Source of the DNA: Leptospira sp. WS92.C1
GTDB taxonomy: Bacteria; Spirochaetota; Leptospiria; Leptospirales; Leptospiraceae
NCBI RefSeq assembly: GCF_040833975.1
Contig: NZ_CP162131.1
Coordinates: 169,001 to 233,000 of the forward strand
Length of the DNA stretch: 64,000 nt
Direction: 5' to 3'
The notes under the pieces were generated by a model that was not told where the DNA came from, made no database searches, and was given only the letters and a program-made list of their open reading frames with translations. Positions within the stretch are counted from its first letter, which is position 1; every line of letters starts with the position of its first letter. The position numbers and the translations under genes are program-made. This document shows positions 52,837 to 62,180 of this stretch, piece by piece.

Positions 52837-54774
52837 ATGAAAACCAGTCAAATTCCTCCGATTCCATCCCAAACCTTATATCATGTCATGAAAGCCTCTG
52901 CCGAAAAATTCGCAGATTCCACGGCGCAATACTATAAACCGGACGGTAAGAATTATCAGCAGCTGAGTTTTAAAAACTTATACGAAACAGTTCAACAAAT
53001 CGGATCCGGTTTGATCTCTTTAGGTTTGGAACCGGGAACGCCGATCGGTTTGATCGCGGATTCCGGAGCTCGTTGGCTTTGGTGCAGTATGGCGATCACC
53101 AATATCGGTTGTGTGGACGTTCCTAGGGGAACCGATTCCACCGAAGAGGATCTGCGTTATATTCTCAATCATGCGGAATGTTCCATCGCATTTTTGGAAA
53201 ACGAAACCGCTCTGAAAAAAGTCTTAAACCAAAAATCGGAATTTCCGCATCTTAAAAAAGTGATCCTCTTTGATCAAAAGGGCGGGATCTCGGATTTCGG
53301 ACCATTTGAAGTCATTTTGTTAAACGACTTGATTCAGAAGGGAAAGGAATGGATTCAATCCAAGGGTAAAGACGAGTTTCATAAAAGAGGATCCGCGATC
53401 CGTGAGGAAGACCTTGCAACGATCGTTTATACTTCGGGAACCACGGGTAAACCCAAAGGAGTGATGCTTACTCATAGAAACATCGTGTTTAACGTGGATA
53501 GCGCTTTGCAAGGAGAGGATCTCAGGATCATTCCGACGGATCGAAGTATGGCATATCTTCCCCCCTGGCATATTGCGGAAAGACTCCTCGAAACCGTTTG
53601 TATTCGTGCGGGCGGAGCCGAGGCGTTTACTTCCATTTCGACTCTGAGTCAGGATCTTTCCGATATCAAACCTACTCTTCTGCTTTCGGTGCCGAGGGTT
53701 TGGGAAAGTCTTTACAACAAAATCCACGATAAGGTGAAAAACACTTCTCCGGTTCAACAGGCTCTGTTCGGTGCGTTTAAGGAAATCGCGATCACCTATT
53801 ACAAACACGCTTCGAGGTTGCAGGGATTGGAATATTCTCTTACCGAACAAAACACGTTCGCTTCGCTGTGGCAAAAATTTATTTCCTTTTGGATTGTGCT
53901 CCTTCTTTGGTTGCCAAATCAAATCGCACAACTTGCTTTTAATAAAATCAAAAGCGGCCTGGGAGGGGAATTGAGATTTGCTCTTTCCGGAGCAGGGGCG
54001 CTACCGCAGTATATCGATCTGTTTTTTAATGCGATCGGGATTCCGATTCTGGAAGGTTACGGGATGACGGAGTTATCGGGAATATCGACAAGAAGAATTC
54101 TCGGAGATATTATGGTGGGAACTTTAGGACGTTGTATCCCGGGCGTTCAAATCAAACTTATGGACGATAAAGGAAATGAGATCACAACACCCGGTGTCAA
54201 AGGAATCGCTTGGCATAAGGGCGATCACGTGATGAAAGGGTATTATAAGGAACCCGAAAAAACGAAGGAGATTTTGAGTTCGGACGGATGGTTGAACTCG
54301 GGGGATTTATTGACTTGGACAACGGCGGGAGAATTGAAATATTCGGGCAGGGCAAAGGACACAATCGTACTTTTAGGCGGGGAAAATCTGGAACCGGAAC
54401 CGATTGAATTTGCGTTGGTTCGAAGCGAATTTATCCATCAAGCGATGGTTGTGGGACACGATCAAAAAACTCTGGGGGCATTGATCGTTCCAAATGAAGA
54501 AGCTTTAGAAAAATATTTGAAAGGCCTTCGTTCTAAAATTTTAAACGAAGTCAAAAATCTGAACTCGGATCCGGATGTGCTCAGTCTGTTTAAGAATGAG
54601 ATCAAATCCCTGATATCCAACGAAAGCGGTTTTAAGAATTTTGAAAAGGTATCCAATTTCCGAATCTTGGATAAAAAGTTTGAACCCGGCGACGAACTCA
54701 CTCAAACTATGAAGATCAAACGAAACGTGGTTGCTGATAAATACAAAAAAGAAATTGAAGAGATGTACAAATAG
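52837..54774 (+). CDS. Long-chain fatty acid-CoA ligase
   Basis: This AMP-forming ligase (645 residues from the ATG at 52837; an in-frame TTG 19 codons earlier is possible) activates fatty acids to acyl-CoA. It has the P-loop-like IVYTSGTTGKPKGVMLTHRN, ILEGYGMTELSG and the hinge GWLNSGDLLTW, with KYSGRAKDTIVLLGGENLEPE. The C-terminal Lys lies in QTMKIKRN. An insertion with a hydrophobic segment (WKFISFWIVLLLWL in outline) matches the eukaryote-type acyl-CoA synthetases, so it may sit at the membrane. A strong promoter lies upstream. Confidence 0.88.
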   Translation: MKTSQIPPIPSQTLYHVMKASAEKFADSTAQYYKPDGKNYQQLSFKNLYETVQQIGSGLISLGLEPGTPIGLIADSGARWLWCSMAITNIGCVDVPRGTDSTEEDLRYILNHAECSIAFLENETALKKVLNQKSEFPHLKKVILFDQKGGISDFGPFEVILLNDLIQKGKEWIQSKGKDEFHKRGSAIREEDLATIVYTSGTTGKPKGVMLTHRNIVFNVDSALQGEDLRIIPTDRSMAYLPPWHIAERLLETVCIRAGGAEAFTSISTLSQDLSDIKPTLLLSVPRVWESLYNKIHDKVKNTSPVQQALFGAFKEIAITYYKHASRLQGLEYSLTEQNTFASLWQKFISFWIVLLLWLPNQIAQLAFNKIKSGLGGELRFALSGAGALPQYIDLFFNAIGIPILEGYGMTELSGISTRRILGDIMVGTLGRCIPGVQIKLMDDKGNEITTPGVKGIAWHKGDHVMKGYYKEPEKTKEILSSDGWLNSGDLLTWTTAGELKYSGRAKDTIVLLGGENLEPEPIEFALVRSEFIHQAMVVGHDQKTLGALIVPNEEALEKYLKGLRSKILNEVKNLNSDPDVLSLFKNEIKSLISNESGFKNFEKVSNFRILDKKFEPGDELTQTMKIKRNVVADKYKKEIEEMYK

Positions 54775-54815
54775 ACTTTTTAAAACTTTTTTTTAAAGCA
54801 TCGATTCGAGAAATA

Positions 54816-54855
54816 CCCGCATAAAAATCTTCACCGGTTTTGTGCGGGCTTTTTT
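54816..54855 (+). terminator. Rho-independent terminator after the acyl-CoA ligase
   Basis: CCCGCA (54816-54821) pairs with TGCGGG (54843-54848), followed by CTTTTTT. It lies about 40 bp after the stop codon. Confidence 0.7.
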
Positions 54856-54938
54856 ATGGATTTTTAGACTCTTATGAAAATTTTTAAAAGGTGTAACCCT
54901 TTGCAATTTCAATCGAAGAATCGATAGGGGAAACTTTT

Positions 54939-55352
54939 TTGGCAGCGTTCCATCTTTCTAAAAAAACTCTTGTTTTGCAAAGTTTACGTCTCGTAGTCGC
55001 TTCCATCTTCTTACAGACATTATTCTATAAATTTACGGGAGCTTCGGAATCGATCGCTATTTTTTCCAAACTCGGAGCGGAACCCTGGGGAAGAATCGGG
55101 ACGGGAGTTTTGGAACTCATCGCTTCTGTATTGTTATTCGTTCCGGGATTCGGCTGGTTGGGGGCTTTGTTTGGACTCGGACTCATGTCCGGAGCGATTC
55201 TTTCTCATCTTTTTGTCATTGGAATCGAACACGAAAACGACGGAGGATTGTTGTTTTTTCTGGCTCTGGGAAGCGCGATTCTTTGTATCCTTCTTCTTCG
55301 AATGGAAAAAGAAACGCTAACAAAGATTCTACGAAAGGAAATGAAAAAATAA
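54939..55352 (+). CDS. DoxX-family membrane protein
   Basis: The TTG start at 54939 is chosen because AGGGGA lies about eight bases upstream, and there is no ATG nearby. The 137-residue protein has four membrane helices and the DoxX-type opening LVVASIFLQTLFYKFTGASESIAIFSKLG, then GTGVLELIASVLLFVPG. The family contains small oxidoreductase-associated membrane proteins of uncertain function. Confidence 0.8.
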   Translation: MAAFHLSKKTLVLQSLRLVVASIFLQTLFYKFTGASESIAIFSKLGAEPWGRIGTGVLELIASVLLFVPGFGWLGALFGLGLMSGAILSHLFVIGIEHENDGGLLFFLALGSAILCILLLRMEKETLTKILRKEMKK

Positions 55353-55405
55353 GCTTTCCTATAATTTCGAATTTTCTATTCTCATTCTAAAAAGGAAGGA
55401 TTACG

Positions 55406-55645
55406 ATGGGAGAGGAACAAGCAAAAATTCACGCATTGAATAAGATCGTTTCGATCATCGACGAAAAGGCTTCCATTTATAAGAATGAAAGAAAATCTAT
55501 GCCTTCCGCTCGAGCAATTGCCGAAAAAAAATTGATTTTGGATTTGATAGACGACGGTTTGAAATTGGCAAAAATGATTCAACCAAAGCCGATGGATTTG
55601 ATTCATGATTTGGAAGCACTCAATAAGCAATTTATGAATTTATAA
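55406..55645 (+). CDS. Small helical protein of unknown function
   Basis: The 79-residue product has a strong AAGGAAGGA before its ATG. It is made of charged alpha-helices with no signal peptide (KIHALNKIVSIIDEKASIY, IAEKKLILDLIDDGLKLAKMI). I do not recognise it. It lies between the DoxX gene and a convergent flavoprotein gene. Confidence 0.55.
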   Translation: MGEEQAKIHALNKIVSIIDEKASIYKNERKSMPSARAIAEKKLILDLIDDGLKLAKMIQPKPMDLIHDLEALNKQFMNL

Positions 55646-55722
55646 TATACCAATGGCAAAAAACGACGAAATCCAAAACCGATTTTAAAGATAGACTAAC
55701 ATTTCTACTTTTTATCCGAATT

Positions 55723-57303
55723 CTATAGATTTTTTCCGAAATCCGATCGAACCATAGAAGAAGCACATGCATCTGCGCAACGGATTCCATCCATCGCCGC
55801 GGAAATGATTCCTCCTGCATACCCGGCGCCCTCTCCGCAAGGATATAAACCTCGGATTCGAATGTGTTGAAGCGTTTTGGGATCTCTAGGAATACTCACC
55901 GGAGAAGAGGTGCGAGTTTCAGGTGCGTGAACCACGGCCTCATTGGTGAGATATCCTTTCATCGATTTCTCAAATTCCTTAAATCCGATTTGTAAGGTCT
56001 TAAAAATAAAATCAGGAAGAACGTTTTCCAAATTCACCGAAGTGATTCCGGGGGTATAAGAAGTTTTTGGGAGATCCTTTGATGTCTTTCCCTCCACAAA
56101 ATCCATAAGCTTTTGTGCGGGTGCGGTTTGGGTTCGCCCGCCCGCTACCCACGCTTTCCGTTCGATTTCTTTTTGAAATTCCATCGCTGCAAGAGGACCA
56201 TATTTTGAAAACGGTTTAAAATCCTCCGGTCTTAATTCAACCACGATCCCGGAGTTTGCGGACGGTCTTGCTCGTTTGGAGGAAGACCATCCGTTAGTCA
56301 CAATCTCGTCCGGTTTTGTGGCGCAGGCTGCGATAACTCCTCCGGGACACATACAAAAAGAATACACCCCTCTTCCACCGATTTGTTTTACTATGCTGTA
56401 AGGAGAAGGCGGAAGATACGGATTTCTTATTTCGCAGCTGTATTGGATCGAATCAATCAAAGATTGTTTGTGTTCGACTCGGACGCCGATCGCGAGCGGT
56501 TTGAGTTCGATTTCGATTTTTTTTCTGTTTAACAGTTCGAATATGTCGCGGGCGGAATGTCCGGTCGATAGTATTACATTTTTTGCATGAATTCGATTCC
56601 CGCTTTTGGTTTCCACTCCCATAATTTGATTTCCATCCAGAAGAATGTCCGTAACCCTTTGATTAAAGTGTACTTCACCACCCTGTTCTATAATTTTCTC
56701 GCGGATGCTTCTGACGATTTTCGGAAGTTTATTTGTTCCGATATGAGGATGAGCTTCGATTAGAATGTCTTTACTCGCACCGAATCCGACGAGAAGTTCG
56801 AGAATCTGACGAACGTTTCCCCTTTTTTTGGATCTTGTATAGAGTTTACCGTCCGAATATGTACCCGCTCCACCCTCTCCAAAACAATAATTGGAATCTT
56901 CGTTTACGTTATGATGAATATTGATCTCTTTCAAATCGATGGGCCGATTTTTGACATCTTTTCCGCGTTCTAAAAGAATGGGTTTGATGCCGGATGCGAT
57001 TAATTGTAGAGATGCAAAAAGCCCCGCGGGTCCGGCACCGATGACGATCACTTCTTCGGAATTTTTTACGTTAGGATAATCCGGCAGAGAGATCTGTTTT
57101 TCTACAAAGTCTTCCTTGATAAAAACCAGAACCTTGAGATTGAAATAAACGGTTCGTTGTCTTGCGTCGATCGAACGATTTAGAATTTCAACGTGTCTGA
57201 TTTCGTTTAAACCGATTTTTTGAGTTTTAGAGATGAATGTTTTGAGTTCTTCTTCCTGTCCGGCGACTTCCGGGCTTACGCGAAGTTGAAGTTCTTTGAT
57301 CAT
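55723..57303 (-). CDS. FAD-dependent dehydrogenase (COG2509-like)
   Basis: The 526-residue flavoprotein has an N-terminal helical and beta extension (about 1-80), then EVIVIGAGPAGLFASLQL (FAD dinucleotide motif), ERGKDVKNR and FGEGGAGTYSDGKLYTR. Later come ILSTGHSARDIFELL and the C-terminal GLYPCGEGAGYAGGIISAAMDG, which is the second FAD contact. This is the COG2509 uncharacterised dehydrogenase family, thought to act on a still unknown substrate. The sequence is full length. Confidence 0.83.
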   Translation of the reverse strand: MIKELQLRVSPEVAGQEEELKTFISKTQKIGLNEIRHVEILNRSIDARQRTVYFNLKVLVFIKEDFVEKQISLPDYPNVKNSEEVIVIGAGPAGLFASLQLIASGIKPILLERGKDVKNRPIDLKEINIHHNVNEDSNYCFGEGGAGTYSDGKLYTRSKKRGNVRQILELLVGFGASKDILIEAHPHIGTNKLPKIVRSIREKIIEQGGEVHFNQRVTDILLDGNQIMGVETKSGNRIHAKNVILSTGHSARDIFELLNRKKIEIELKPLAIGVRVEHKQSLIDSIQYSCEIRNPYLPPSPYSIVKQIGGRGVYSFCMCPGGVIAACATKPDEIVTNGWSSSKRARPSANSGIVVELRPEDFKPFSKYGPLAAMEFQKEIERKAWVAGGRTQTAPAQKLMDFVEGKTSKDLPKTSYTPGITSVNLENVLPDFIFKTLQIGFKEFEKSMKGYLTNEAVVHAPETRTSSPVSIPRDPKTLQHIRIRGLYPCGEGAGYAGGIISAAMDGIRCADACASSMVRSDFGKNL

Positions 57304-57351
57304 ATTGAACTGCGCTATTGATTTTTAATTCAGGGAAAAATTGGATAGAGG

Positions 57352-57621
57352 TTAGAAACCGCAGCCGATACCTGTCATCGGATCTTCGGCAAGAGCACAA
57401 AGTAGTGTGCATTGTCCGTAAAGGTTAGAACAATAATCCGGTCTATCAAAGGTAGAGGAAATACAAGTACCAAAATAGAGCGCCATCGCACTTAGACACA
57501 TCGGCTTGAATGTTTTTTTGTTTTTTTCCATTCTTTCTTCTTCGGAGGTTGTTTGCGAATCATAAGTGAGACAATACGTTAGTGTAAATAGTAATAAAAA
57601 TAGAATCCAAATTCTTTTCAT
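57352..57621 (-). CDS. Cys-rich lipoprotein
   Basis: The ATG at 57621 follows GAGGCGA by a suitable distance; a second ATG five codons upstream belongs to the same frame. The 89-residue product has a signal with lipobox LTYC (Cys at about 17) and then seven cysteines in about 40 residues (MCLSAMALYFGTC, DYCSNLYGQCTLLCALAED, GIGCGF). A disulfide-rich surface lipoprotein is likely. I do not recognise the family. Confidence 0.65.
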   Translation of the reverse strand: MKRIWILFLLLFTLTYCLTYDSQTTSEEERMEKNKKTFKPMCLSAMALYFGTCISSTFDRPDYCSNLYGQCTLLCALAEDPMTGIGCGF

Positions 57622-57872
57622 TTTTGGTCGCCTCATCTAAAATAATCAAAACCGGAATCGATCTTTTTCATTAAGAGTATCGGAGATTTTTACTAAAAAA
57701 GTCAACGTATTAAAATTTGATTCAATTCGTTTTAAAAAATCGGGCGATTCGATCGAAAAAATCAAGCTTTAATACGATCGGTTCCGTCACCGTCATTTCA
57801 TAAAAAGATTTCATGTTCCAATCTGCCTTGTAGATCTTGACTCTAAAATTGAATATTTCTAATTTTGCTTTT

Positions 57873-58487
57873 TTATACGATACAAACGAACAAATTCGAT
57901 CCGAAGAGTCCATACGATAAAAACGGCGCGATGATGGTGGTGCCCGTCGCGGAGATCAGAATGAAAGAAGAATCAAAGACGAGCCCCTGTTATCGTCTCC
58001 GTTTGCCGCAAGAATCCCCTTTAAAAATCCTGTCGGACCGCGTAGACCCAATCCGAAGTTCATCAAAAAGACTTTAACGATTCCAGGCGCGAAAACCGCA
58101 GGTGCCGCCGAAGATAAACCTTGAAAAAAACGTAAAACGATCAGACATTCATGTTTGTAGAGATAGAATAAAAAAAAGAACGGCGTACGATATTAAGGAA
58201 CAAAAAAGCAGAAAGGAAATGTCGATTTTTGAAGCGATGTTTCCGAAAAGAATCATCCCAAAGGCGGTCCCAGCTACAAAGGACGCGATTACAAGCTGGG
58301 AAAGAGTCGGATCTCCTCCTAAGATATCTGGTAGTAGCGGAATACTGGGAAGAAGTAAATCGATTCCCGAAAGACCTAAGACGGAACCCATGCCAAAGAG
58401 CATATAAATCAAAAAACGATTTTTAACTTTACCGTGTAACATTCTAAAATCATCAGTTCTTGATTTCCGTTTTAAATTGTAATCCAT
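57873..58487 (-). pseudogene. Broken MFS transporter fragment
   Basis: The intact start, 112 codons from 58487, reads as the first helices of an MFS drug-type transporter (MLFGMGSVLGLSGIDLLLPSIPLLPD and GGDPTLSQLVIASFVAGTAFG). It ends at TGA right after a run of eight Ts (minus strand; 58170-58177). Dropping one T continues the frame as a further MFS-like helix region (LIVLRFFQGLSSAAPAVFAPGI), with another break near 57956. Only about a third of a transporter remains, so it is a decayed gene. Confidence 0.65.
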
Positions 58488-58591
58488 TTTTTAAAAACTC
58501 AATGCAAAGAAGCGTTACTCGGGCTTGTGTTTAAATTGGGAAAGTTGATGTCAGATCCAGAAAAGAAGCACGATCGAAAATTGGAACTTCA

Positions 58592-59326
58592 TCAATTTTT
58601 GCTCCTATTTTTTTCGGAATCCGAAATAAATATTTCTATATTGCCGTTTAACACATTCAGGTCAACAGGAACTTGAATTCCGTCGACTCGTCCCCTACTA
58701 CTGTATTGCCAAAGGATCCAACGAATATCGGAAAACGTATTTGGATGTTTAAAGATATCCCGGATCCAAATCGGATATTCTTGAAAACCGGTTCCGATAT
58801 ACTGATGGATAAATTCAAAAGTAAGATACAAAATCGTTTTTGTACCATAATGAGAATCTACTTTATATAAATATTCTTGAATCTCTTTTTGAACGTTTTC
58901 AATCTTAGGTCGATCCTTGCAATTGCCCGTAAATTCTAAATCTAAAACCGGCGGCAGTGAGTTCGTTTCCTTGGGAACGGTCGCGATAAAATTATCCGCT
59001 TGCTCGTTTCCGTTTCTGCAAAGTGTGAAAAAATGATAGGCACCGACTTTCAATCCCGCTTTTTTTGCTTCTTCCCAATTGTATCGAAACGATTTATCCT
59101 TAAAGTCTCCACCTTCGGATGCTTTTATATATACAAATGAAATTTCCGATTTCGGAATTTGAGTCCAATCAATTTTTCCTTGATGATTGGATACGTCGAT
59201 CCCTCGTATCGGATATTTTTCTTTTGAGGGATATACAAACAAAATTCTGCCGGAATCAAAGGATTTGAAAATTCCGAATAGAAGAATGGATCCGAATACA
59301 ATCGCTAAGAATATTTTTTGTTTCAT
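58592..59326 (-). CDS. GH25-family lysozyme
   Basis: The 244-residue protein has an N-terminal hydrophobic signal or anchor (about 3-20) and a glycoside hydrolase 25 domain. The domain shows IRGIDVSNHQGKIDW (Asp and Asn of the active site), FVYIKASEGGDFKD, VGAYHFF and the catalytic Glu in LPPVLDLEFTGNC, then the usual end IRWILWQYSS and PVDLNVLNG. It cuts the glycan of peptidoglycan and acts outside the cytoplasm. This may serve cell-wall remodelling or competition. No phage genes are near. Confidence 0.85.
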   Translation of the reverse strand: MKQKIFLAIVFGSILLFGIFKSFDSGRILFVYPSKEKYPIRGIDVSNHQGKIDWTQIPKSEISFVYIKASEGGDFKDKSFRYNWEEAKKAGLKVGAYHFFTLCRNGNEQADNFIATVPKETNSLPPVLDLEFTGNCKDRPKIENVQKEIQEYLYKVDSHYGTKTILYLTFEFIHQYIGTGFQEYPIWIRDIFKHPNTFSDIRWILWQYSSRGRVDGIQVPVDLNVLNGNIEIFISDSEKNRSKN

Positions 59327-59538
59327 CTTAAAAATTATAGATACATTCCATAGATTATTTTAAATCATAAAAGTATTTTTTCAGAGTCCGAAGTGCTTAA
59401 ACCAAAATCAAACATAAAATTGTGATTAAGAATATTACGGGTGTAAAGATTATGCTTTCGAGAGTGTTCAGTGAGAAACAGATATTCTTAAATTACGATA
59501 TAGTTTTACAATTCACAATCAAATCCGTCTGTTTTGAT

Positions 59539-59952
59539 CTATTTTTGTTTCGAGACTAATTTCCCCGCAAGAAAACTCATCGGAATATAAGCACCGATCA
59601 AGTCTAAAACCGTAAACCAAGTCGGTGAAGGAAGCATGACAATATTAGCAATTCCTCCTGCTAAAAAAAGAATGCCGATAGACAATGCAAATTTAATTTT
59701 ATGATTTGCAGCGATGATGGCGGTTAAAAGCGCGCCGGCGAATGTTCCGAGAGCATGTGCTAAGAACGGTAGAATAAAATGTTTGGGTTGGAATAGATGC
59801 ATAGAAGCTTTTAATCCCTCCATCGTAGTTACATCCGCCCCATCCGGAGGGGGAATGATGGAACCGCTCACCATGATGATACCCATATTTACTGCACTTC
59901 CTAGGATAAAACCGGAAATGATCGACAAGATGTTCTTAATGATTGGGTTCAT
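59539..59952 (-). CDS. Four-helix membrane protein of unknown function
   Basis: The 137-residue protein has four likely helices (about 5-25, 60-80, 85-105 and 110-132). A soluble loop contains PPPDGADVTTMEGLKASMH. HFILPFLAHALGTFAGAL is its most distinctive part. The family looks conserved but no function is known to me. Confidence 0.6.
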   Translation of the reverse strand: MNPIIKNILSIISGFILGSAVNMGIIMVSGSIIPPPDGADVTTMEGLKASMHLFQPKHFILPFLAHALGTFAGALLTAIIAANHKIKFALSIGILFLAGGIANIVMLPSPTWFTVLDLIGAYIPMSFLAGKLVSKQK

Positions 59953-60066
59953 ATTTTTATCGTCCTAATTCTATTTTGAATTCTATCATTCTAAGATTCT
60001 AACGAATACTGCAATTAAAAAATTATCGTCTACCAAACACAATCCTACGTTTTGCAATTATCAATG

Positions 60067-60912
60067 TTATTTTTCATCTTTTACAAACGTTGAAAAAAAA
60101 TCACACAGCTCTTTGTGCCCGTATTGTGTTTCTGCGAAACTAAATGTACCCTGATGGATTATTTCAAGAGCAGCCTGATGAATCAAGTGAAAACAGGCGC
60201 GCGCAAGGCTTCCCCCGATGCTGATTCGTCTAACGCCCAAAGATCGAAGGTCGGCTACAGTGAGAGTGTTCTTTCCAAGACCCATAACGACATTGAGTGG
60301 TCCGTCTATGGAACGAACCAAGGCTTCGATCGTTTTTGGATCGTTTACACCGGGTATAAAAAGACAATCCGCACCCGCTTTCCGATACATATTGGCACGA
60401 CGAATCGCTTCGTCCAAAGGACGGGGATGTCCTGTTAAAAATGGATCCGTTCTGGCCGTTAATGTAAAAGAGAGACCAGTTGCATTCGCCGCTTGCCGTG
60501 CAGAATAAATTCGTTCGGTGGCTAACTGAGTATCGAGCAACGGTGACAAAGGGTTGCCGCTGAGATCTTCAATATTACAACCGATCGCTCCGATTGCAAT
60601 TCCCCTTCGTACTGTTTCTGCAACTTGATCCGGTTCGATTCCATAACCGCTTTCCAAATCAACGCTAACGGGAACGTCGATCGAAGTTACGATGTCACGA
60701 ACATACGCAAGCATAGAGTCACGGTCTAAAATTTGATGATCGGGTAAGCCGGCTGCAAAGGCAATTCCCGCGCTCGTTGTCCCAATCACAGGGAATCCTG
60801 AACCGACTAACATGCGTGCGCTTCCCACGTCCCATGCGTTTGGCATAATAAAAGTATCTTGCTCGTGTAAACCGCGAAAAATCTCGGCTTTTTTACTTTG
60901 TGATAAAGTCAT
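60067..60912 (-). CDS. Isocitrate lyase/PEP mutase superfamily enzyme
   Basis: The 281-residue protein begins FRGLHEQDTFIMPNAWDVGSARMLV and has SVDLESGYG (metal Asp and Glu), GCNIEDLSG, FTLTARTD and GADCLFIPGVND, the usual blocks of the PEP mutase/isocitrate lyase family. These enzymes cleave or form C-C or P-C bonds next to a carboxylate, for example in 2-methylisocitrate or phosphonopyruvate. The exact reaction is unknown. The gene has no obvious operon partners. Confidence 0.82.
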   Translation of the reverse strand: MTLSQSKKAEIFRGLHEQDTFIMPNAWDVGSARMLVGSGFPVIGTTSAGIAFAAGLPDHQILDRDSMLAYVRDIVTSIDVPVSVDLESGYGIEPDQVAETVRRGIAIGAIGCNIEDLSGNPLSPLLDTQLATERIYSARQAANATGLSFTLTARTDPFLTGHPRPLDEAIRRANMYRKAGADCLFIPGVNDPKTIEALVRSIDGPLNVVMGLGKNTLTVADLRSLGVRRISIGGSLARACFHLIHQAALEIIHQGTFSFAETQYGHKELCDFFSTFVKDEK

Positions 60913-61225
60913 TTGCTTTTCATTTTTTAATACGATGATATGGTCAAGGGATAATTCTAAATCGATGTTTTTTGCGGAATCAAAGCCAAAAGATTTCGAT
61001 GAAATCTTTGAATGAATTGTAAAAACCCATTTGAAAATTACGTTTCAATTCATCGATTTTATATCGTAAAAGATTCATTCTAAATCTTGAACAGTGCGAA
61101 TATTTTTTTATTGCTATATGCCAATATCGTGTTTATAAAGACAAGATATGCTATGTTAAATCGGGAATCGTTTATTTAAAAATAGCCGTAAACTGAATAC
61201 GAAAATTTCGACAAGGTGAAACCAG
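60913..61225. other. Intergenic region between divergent genes
   Basis: The 313 bp between the PEP-mutase-like and VOC genes hold the promoters of both. AAGGTGA lies a few bases before the VOC ATG. I see no RNA gene or further ORF with support. Confidence 0.4.
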
Positions 61226-61600
61226 ATGAATCAATTAAATCAAATTATGCTCTATGTCAACGATCAAGAAGCAATTGCAAATTTTTGGGTGACTAATTTC
61301 GACTTTCGTATCGAAGGAAGAGAAGATTATGGTCAGTCTTTCGCTATCATTTTATCGGATGGTCGTCAAAACTCGACCAAGTTAGTTTTACAAAATAAAA
61401 CCTTTGTCGCCGCCGCAAATCCGGATATGAACCTTGGCACACCTTCCATTCTGCTTACGACAGACAATATCGAGGGATTGTATCAAAAATTGAAAGATAG
61501 AAAGATTACCGTCGGAGATAAGGTAAAATTTCCGAATGGTAAAAAAGTTTTTAATTTTGCCGATTCGGAAGGAAACTATTTCGCGATTATTGAAGAATAA
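61226..61600 (+). CDS. VOC-family (glyoxalase-like) protein
   Basis: The 124-residue protein has the beta-alpha-beta-beta-beta pattern of the vicinal oxygen chelate fold: QIMLYVNDQEAIANFWV near the start, KLVLQNK in the middle, and VFNFADSEGNYFAIIEE as the last strand with its metal-type Glu. The start has AAGGTGA upstream. Possible roles include glyoxalase, dioxygenase or resistance protein. Substrate residues cannot be judged. Confidence 0.72.
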   Translation: MNQLNQIMLYVNDQEAIANFWVTNFDFRIEGREDYGQSFAIILSDGRQNSTKLVLQNKTFVAAANPDMNLGTPSILLTTDNIEGLYQKLKDRKITVGDKVKFPNGKKVFNFADSEGNYFAIIEE

Positions 61601-61673
61601 TCCGAACTTGTCTGTATGTTTAGAAAATCGGGTTTTTGAAGCATAACGATTGGATCTCCGTTGATACAAACAC

Positions 61674-62057
61674 TTAAGAAAACGGTAATAGATCGGGTTC
61701 CAAATATTCCTTTTTTGCGATTTCAGAATGATCGATATCAATACTATAGTGTGAGTTTATCAATTTTTTAAAGTTATACTTTAATTGTGGATATTCACGG
61801 ATGAATTCATAAAAATTGTCGGCTGCGGATTTGTTTACGAAGTGATACACGACTTTTGTGGCCGCAATGGTAAGCGTTTGATTGTATTTCTCAGCCAAAC
61901 CGTGAAATTCTACAAACATTTTTAGCTGTTCACAAATATCGCGCATAGCAGTCTCGATACCGTATTTCTTGATATGGATCCATGCGAGTCGCAAATGAGC
62001 TTCATGACTCAAGATTGCGGGATCGAGTCTGCACATTTTAAATTCCAGTTCAAACAA
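61674..62057 (-). CDS. Protein of unknown function
   Basis: The open frame runs to a TTG at 62057; a second start is the ATG at 62036. The 127-residue product has LDPAILSHEAHLRLAWIHIKKYG, a His-rich helix that looks conserved, then several amphipathic helices (MRDICEQLKMFVEFH, NFYEFIREYPQLKY). I do not recognise the family. It is not part of the neighbouring operon because it faces away from the ArsR gene. Confidence 0.55.
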   Translation of the reverse strand: MFELEFKMCRLDPAILSHEAHLRLAWIHIKKYGIETAMRDICEQLKMFVEFHGLAEKYNQTLTIAATKVVYHFVNKSAADNFYEFIREYPQLKYNFKKLINSHYSIDIDHSEIAKKEYLEPDLLPFS

Positions 62058-62113
62058 GTCGTCACTCAGATCGGAATGTTTTTTAACGGATAGAATACAA
62101 AAAAAATTTTATC

Positions 62114-62133
62114 ATTTATTCAACAAAACGGTT
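62114..62133. promoter_or_regulatory. Direct-repeat operator copy 1 for the ArsR-SRPBCC operon
   Basis: This 20-bp site starts ATTTATTCAAC and ends CGGTT. It matches the site at 62161-62180 at 18 of 20 positions, and their starts are 47 bp apart. Between them lies TTGACT (62140-62145), a possible -35. Confidence 0.55.
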
Positions 62134-62160
62134 TAATACTTGACTTTGAAATACTTTGTG

Positions 62161-62180
62161 ATTTATTCAACTAAATGGTT
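62161..62180. promoter_or_regulatory. Direct-repeat operator copy 2, overlapping the ArsR start codon
   Basis: The site reads ATTTATTCAAC, then TAAATGGTT, and includes the ATG at 62175. With the following GGAT it forms an imperfect inverted repeat (ATTCAAC...GGTTGGAT), the usual shape for an ArsR site. Binding here would block both transcription and the start of translation. Confidence 0.5.
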
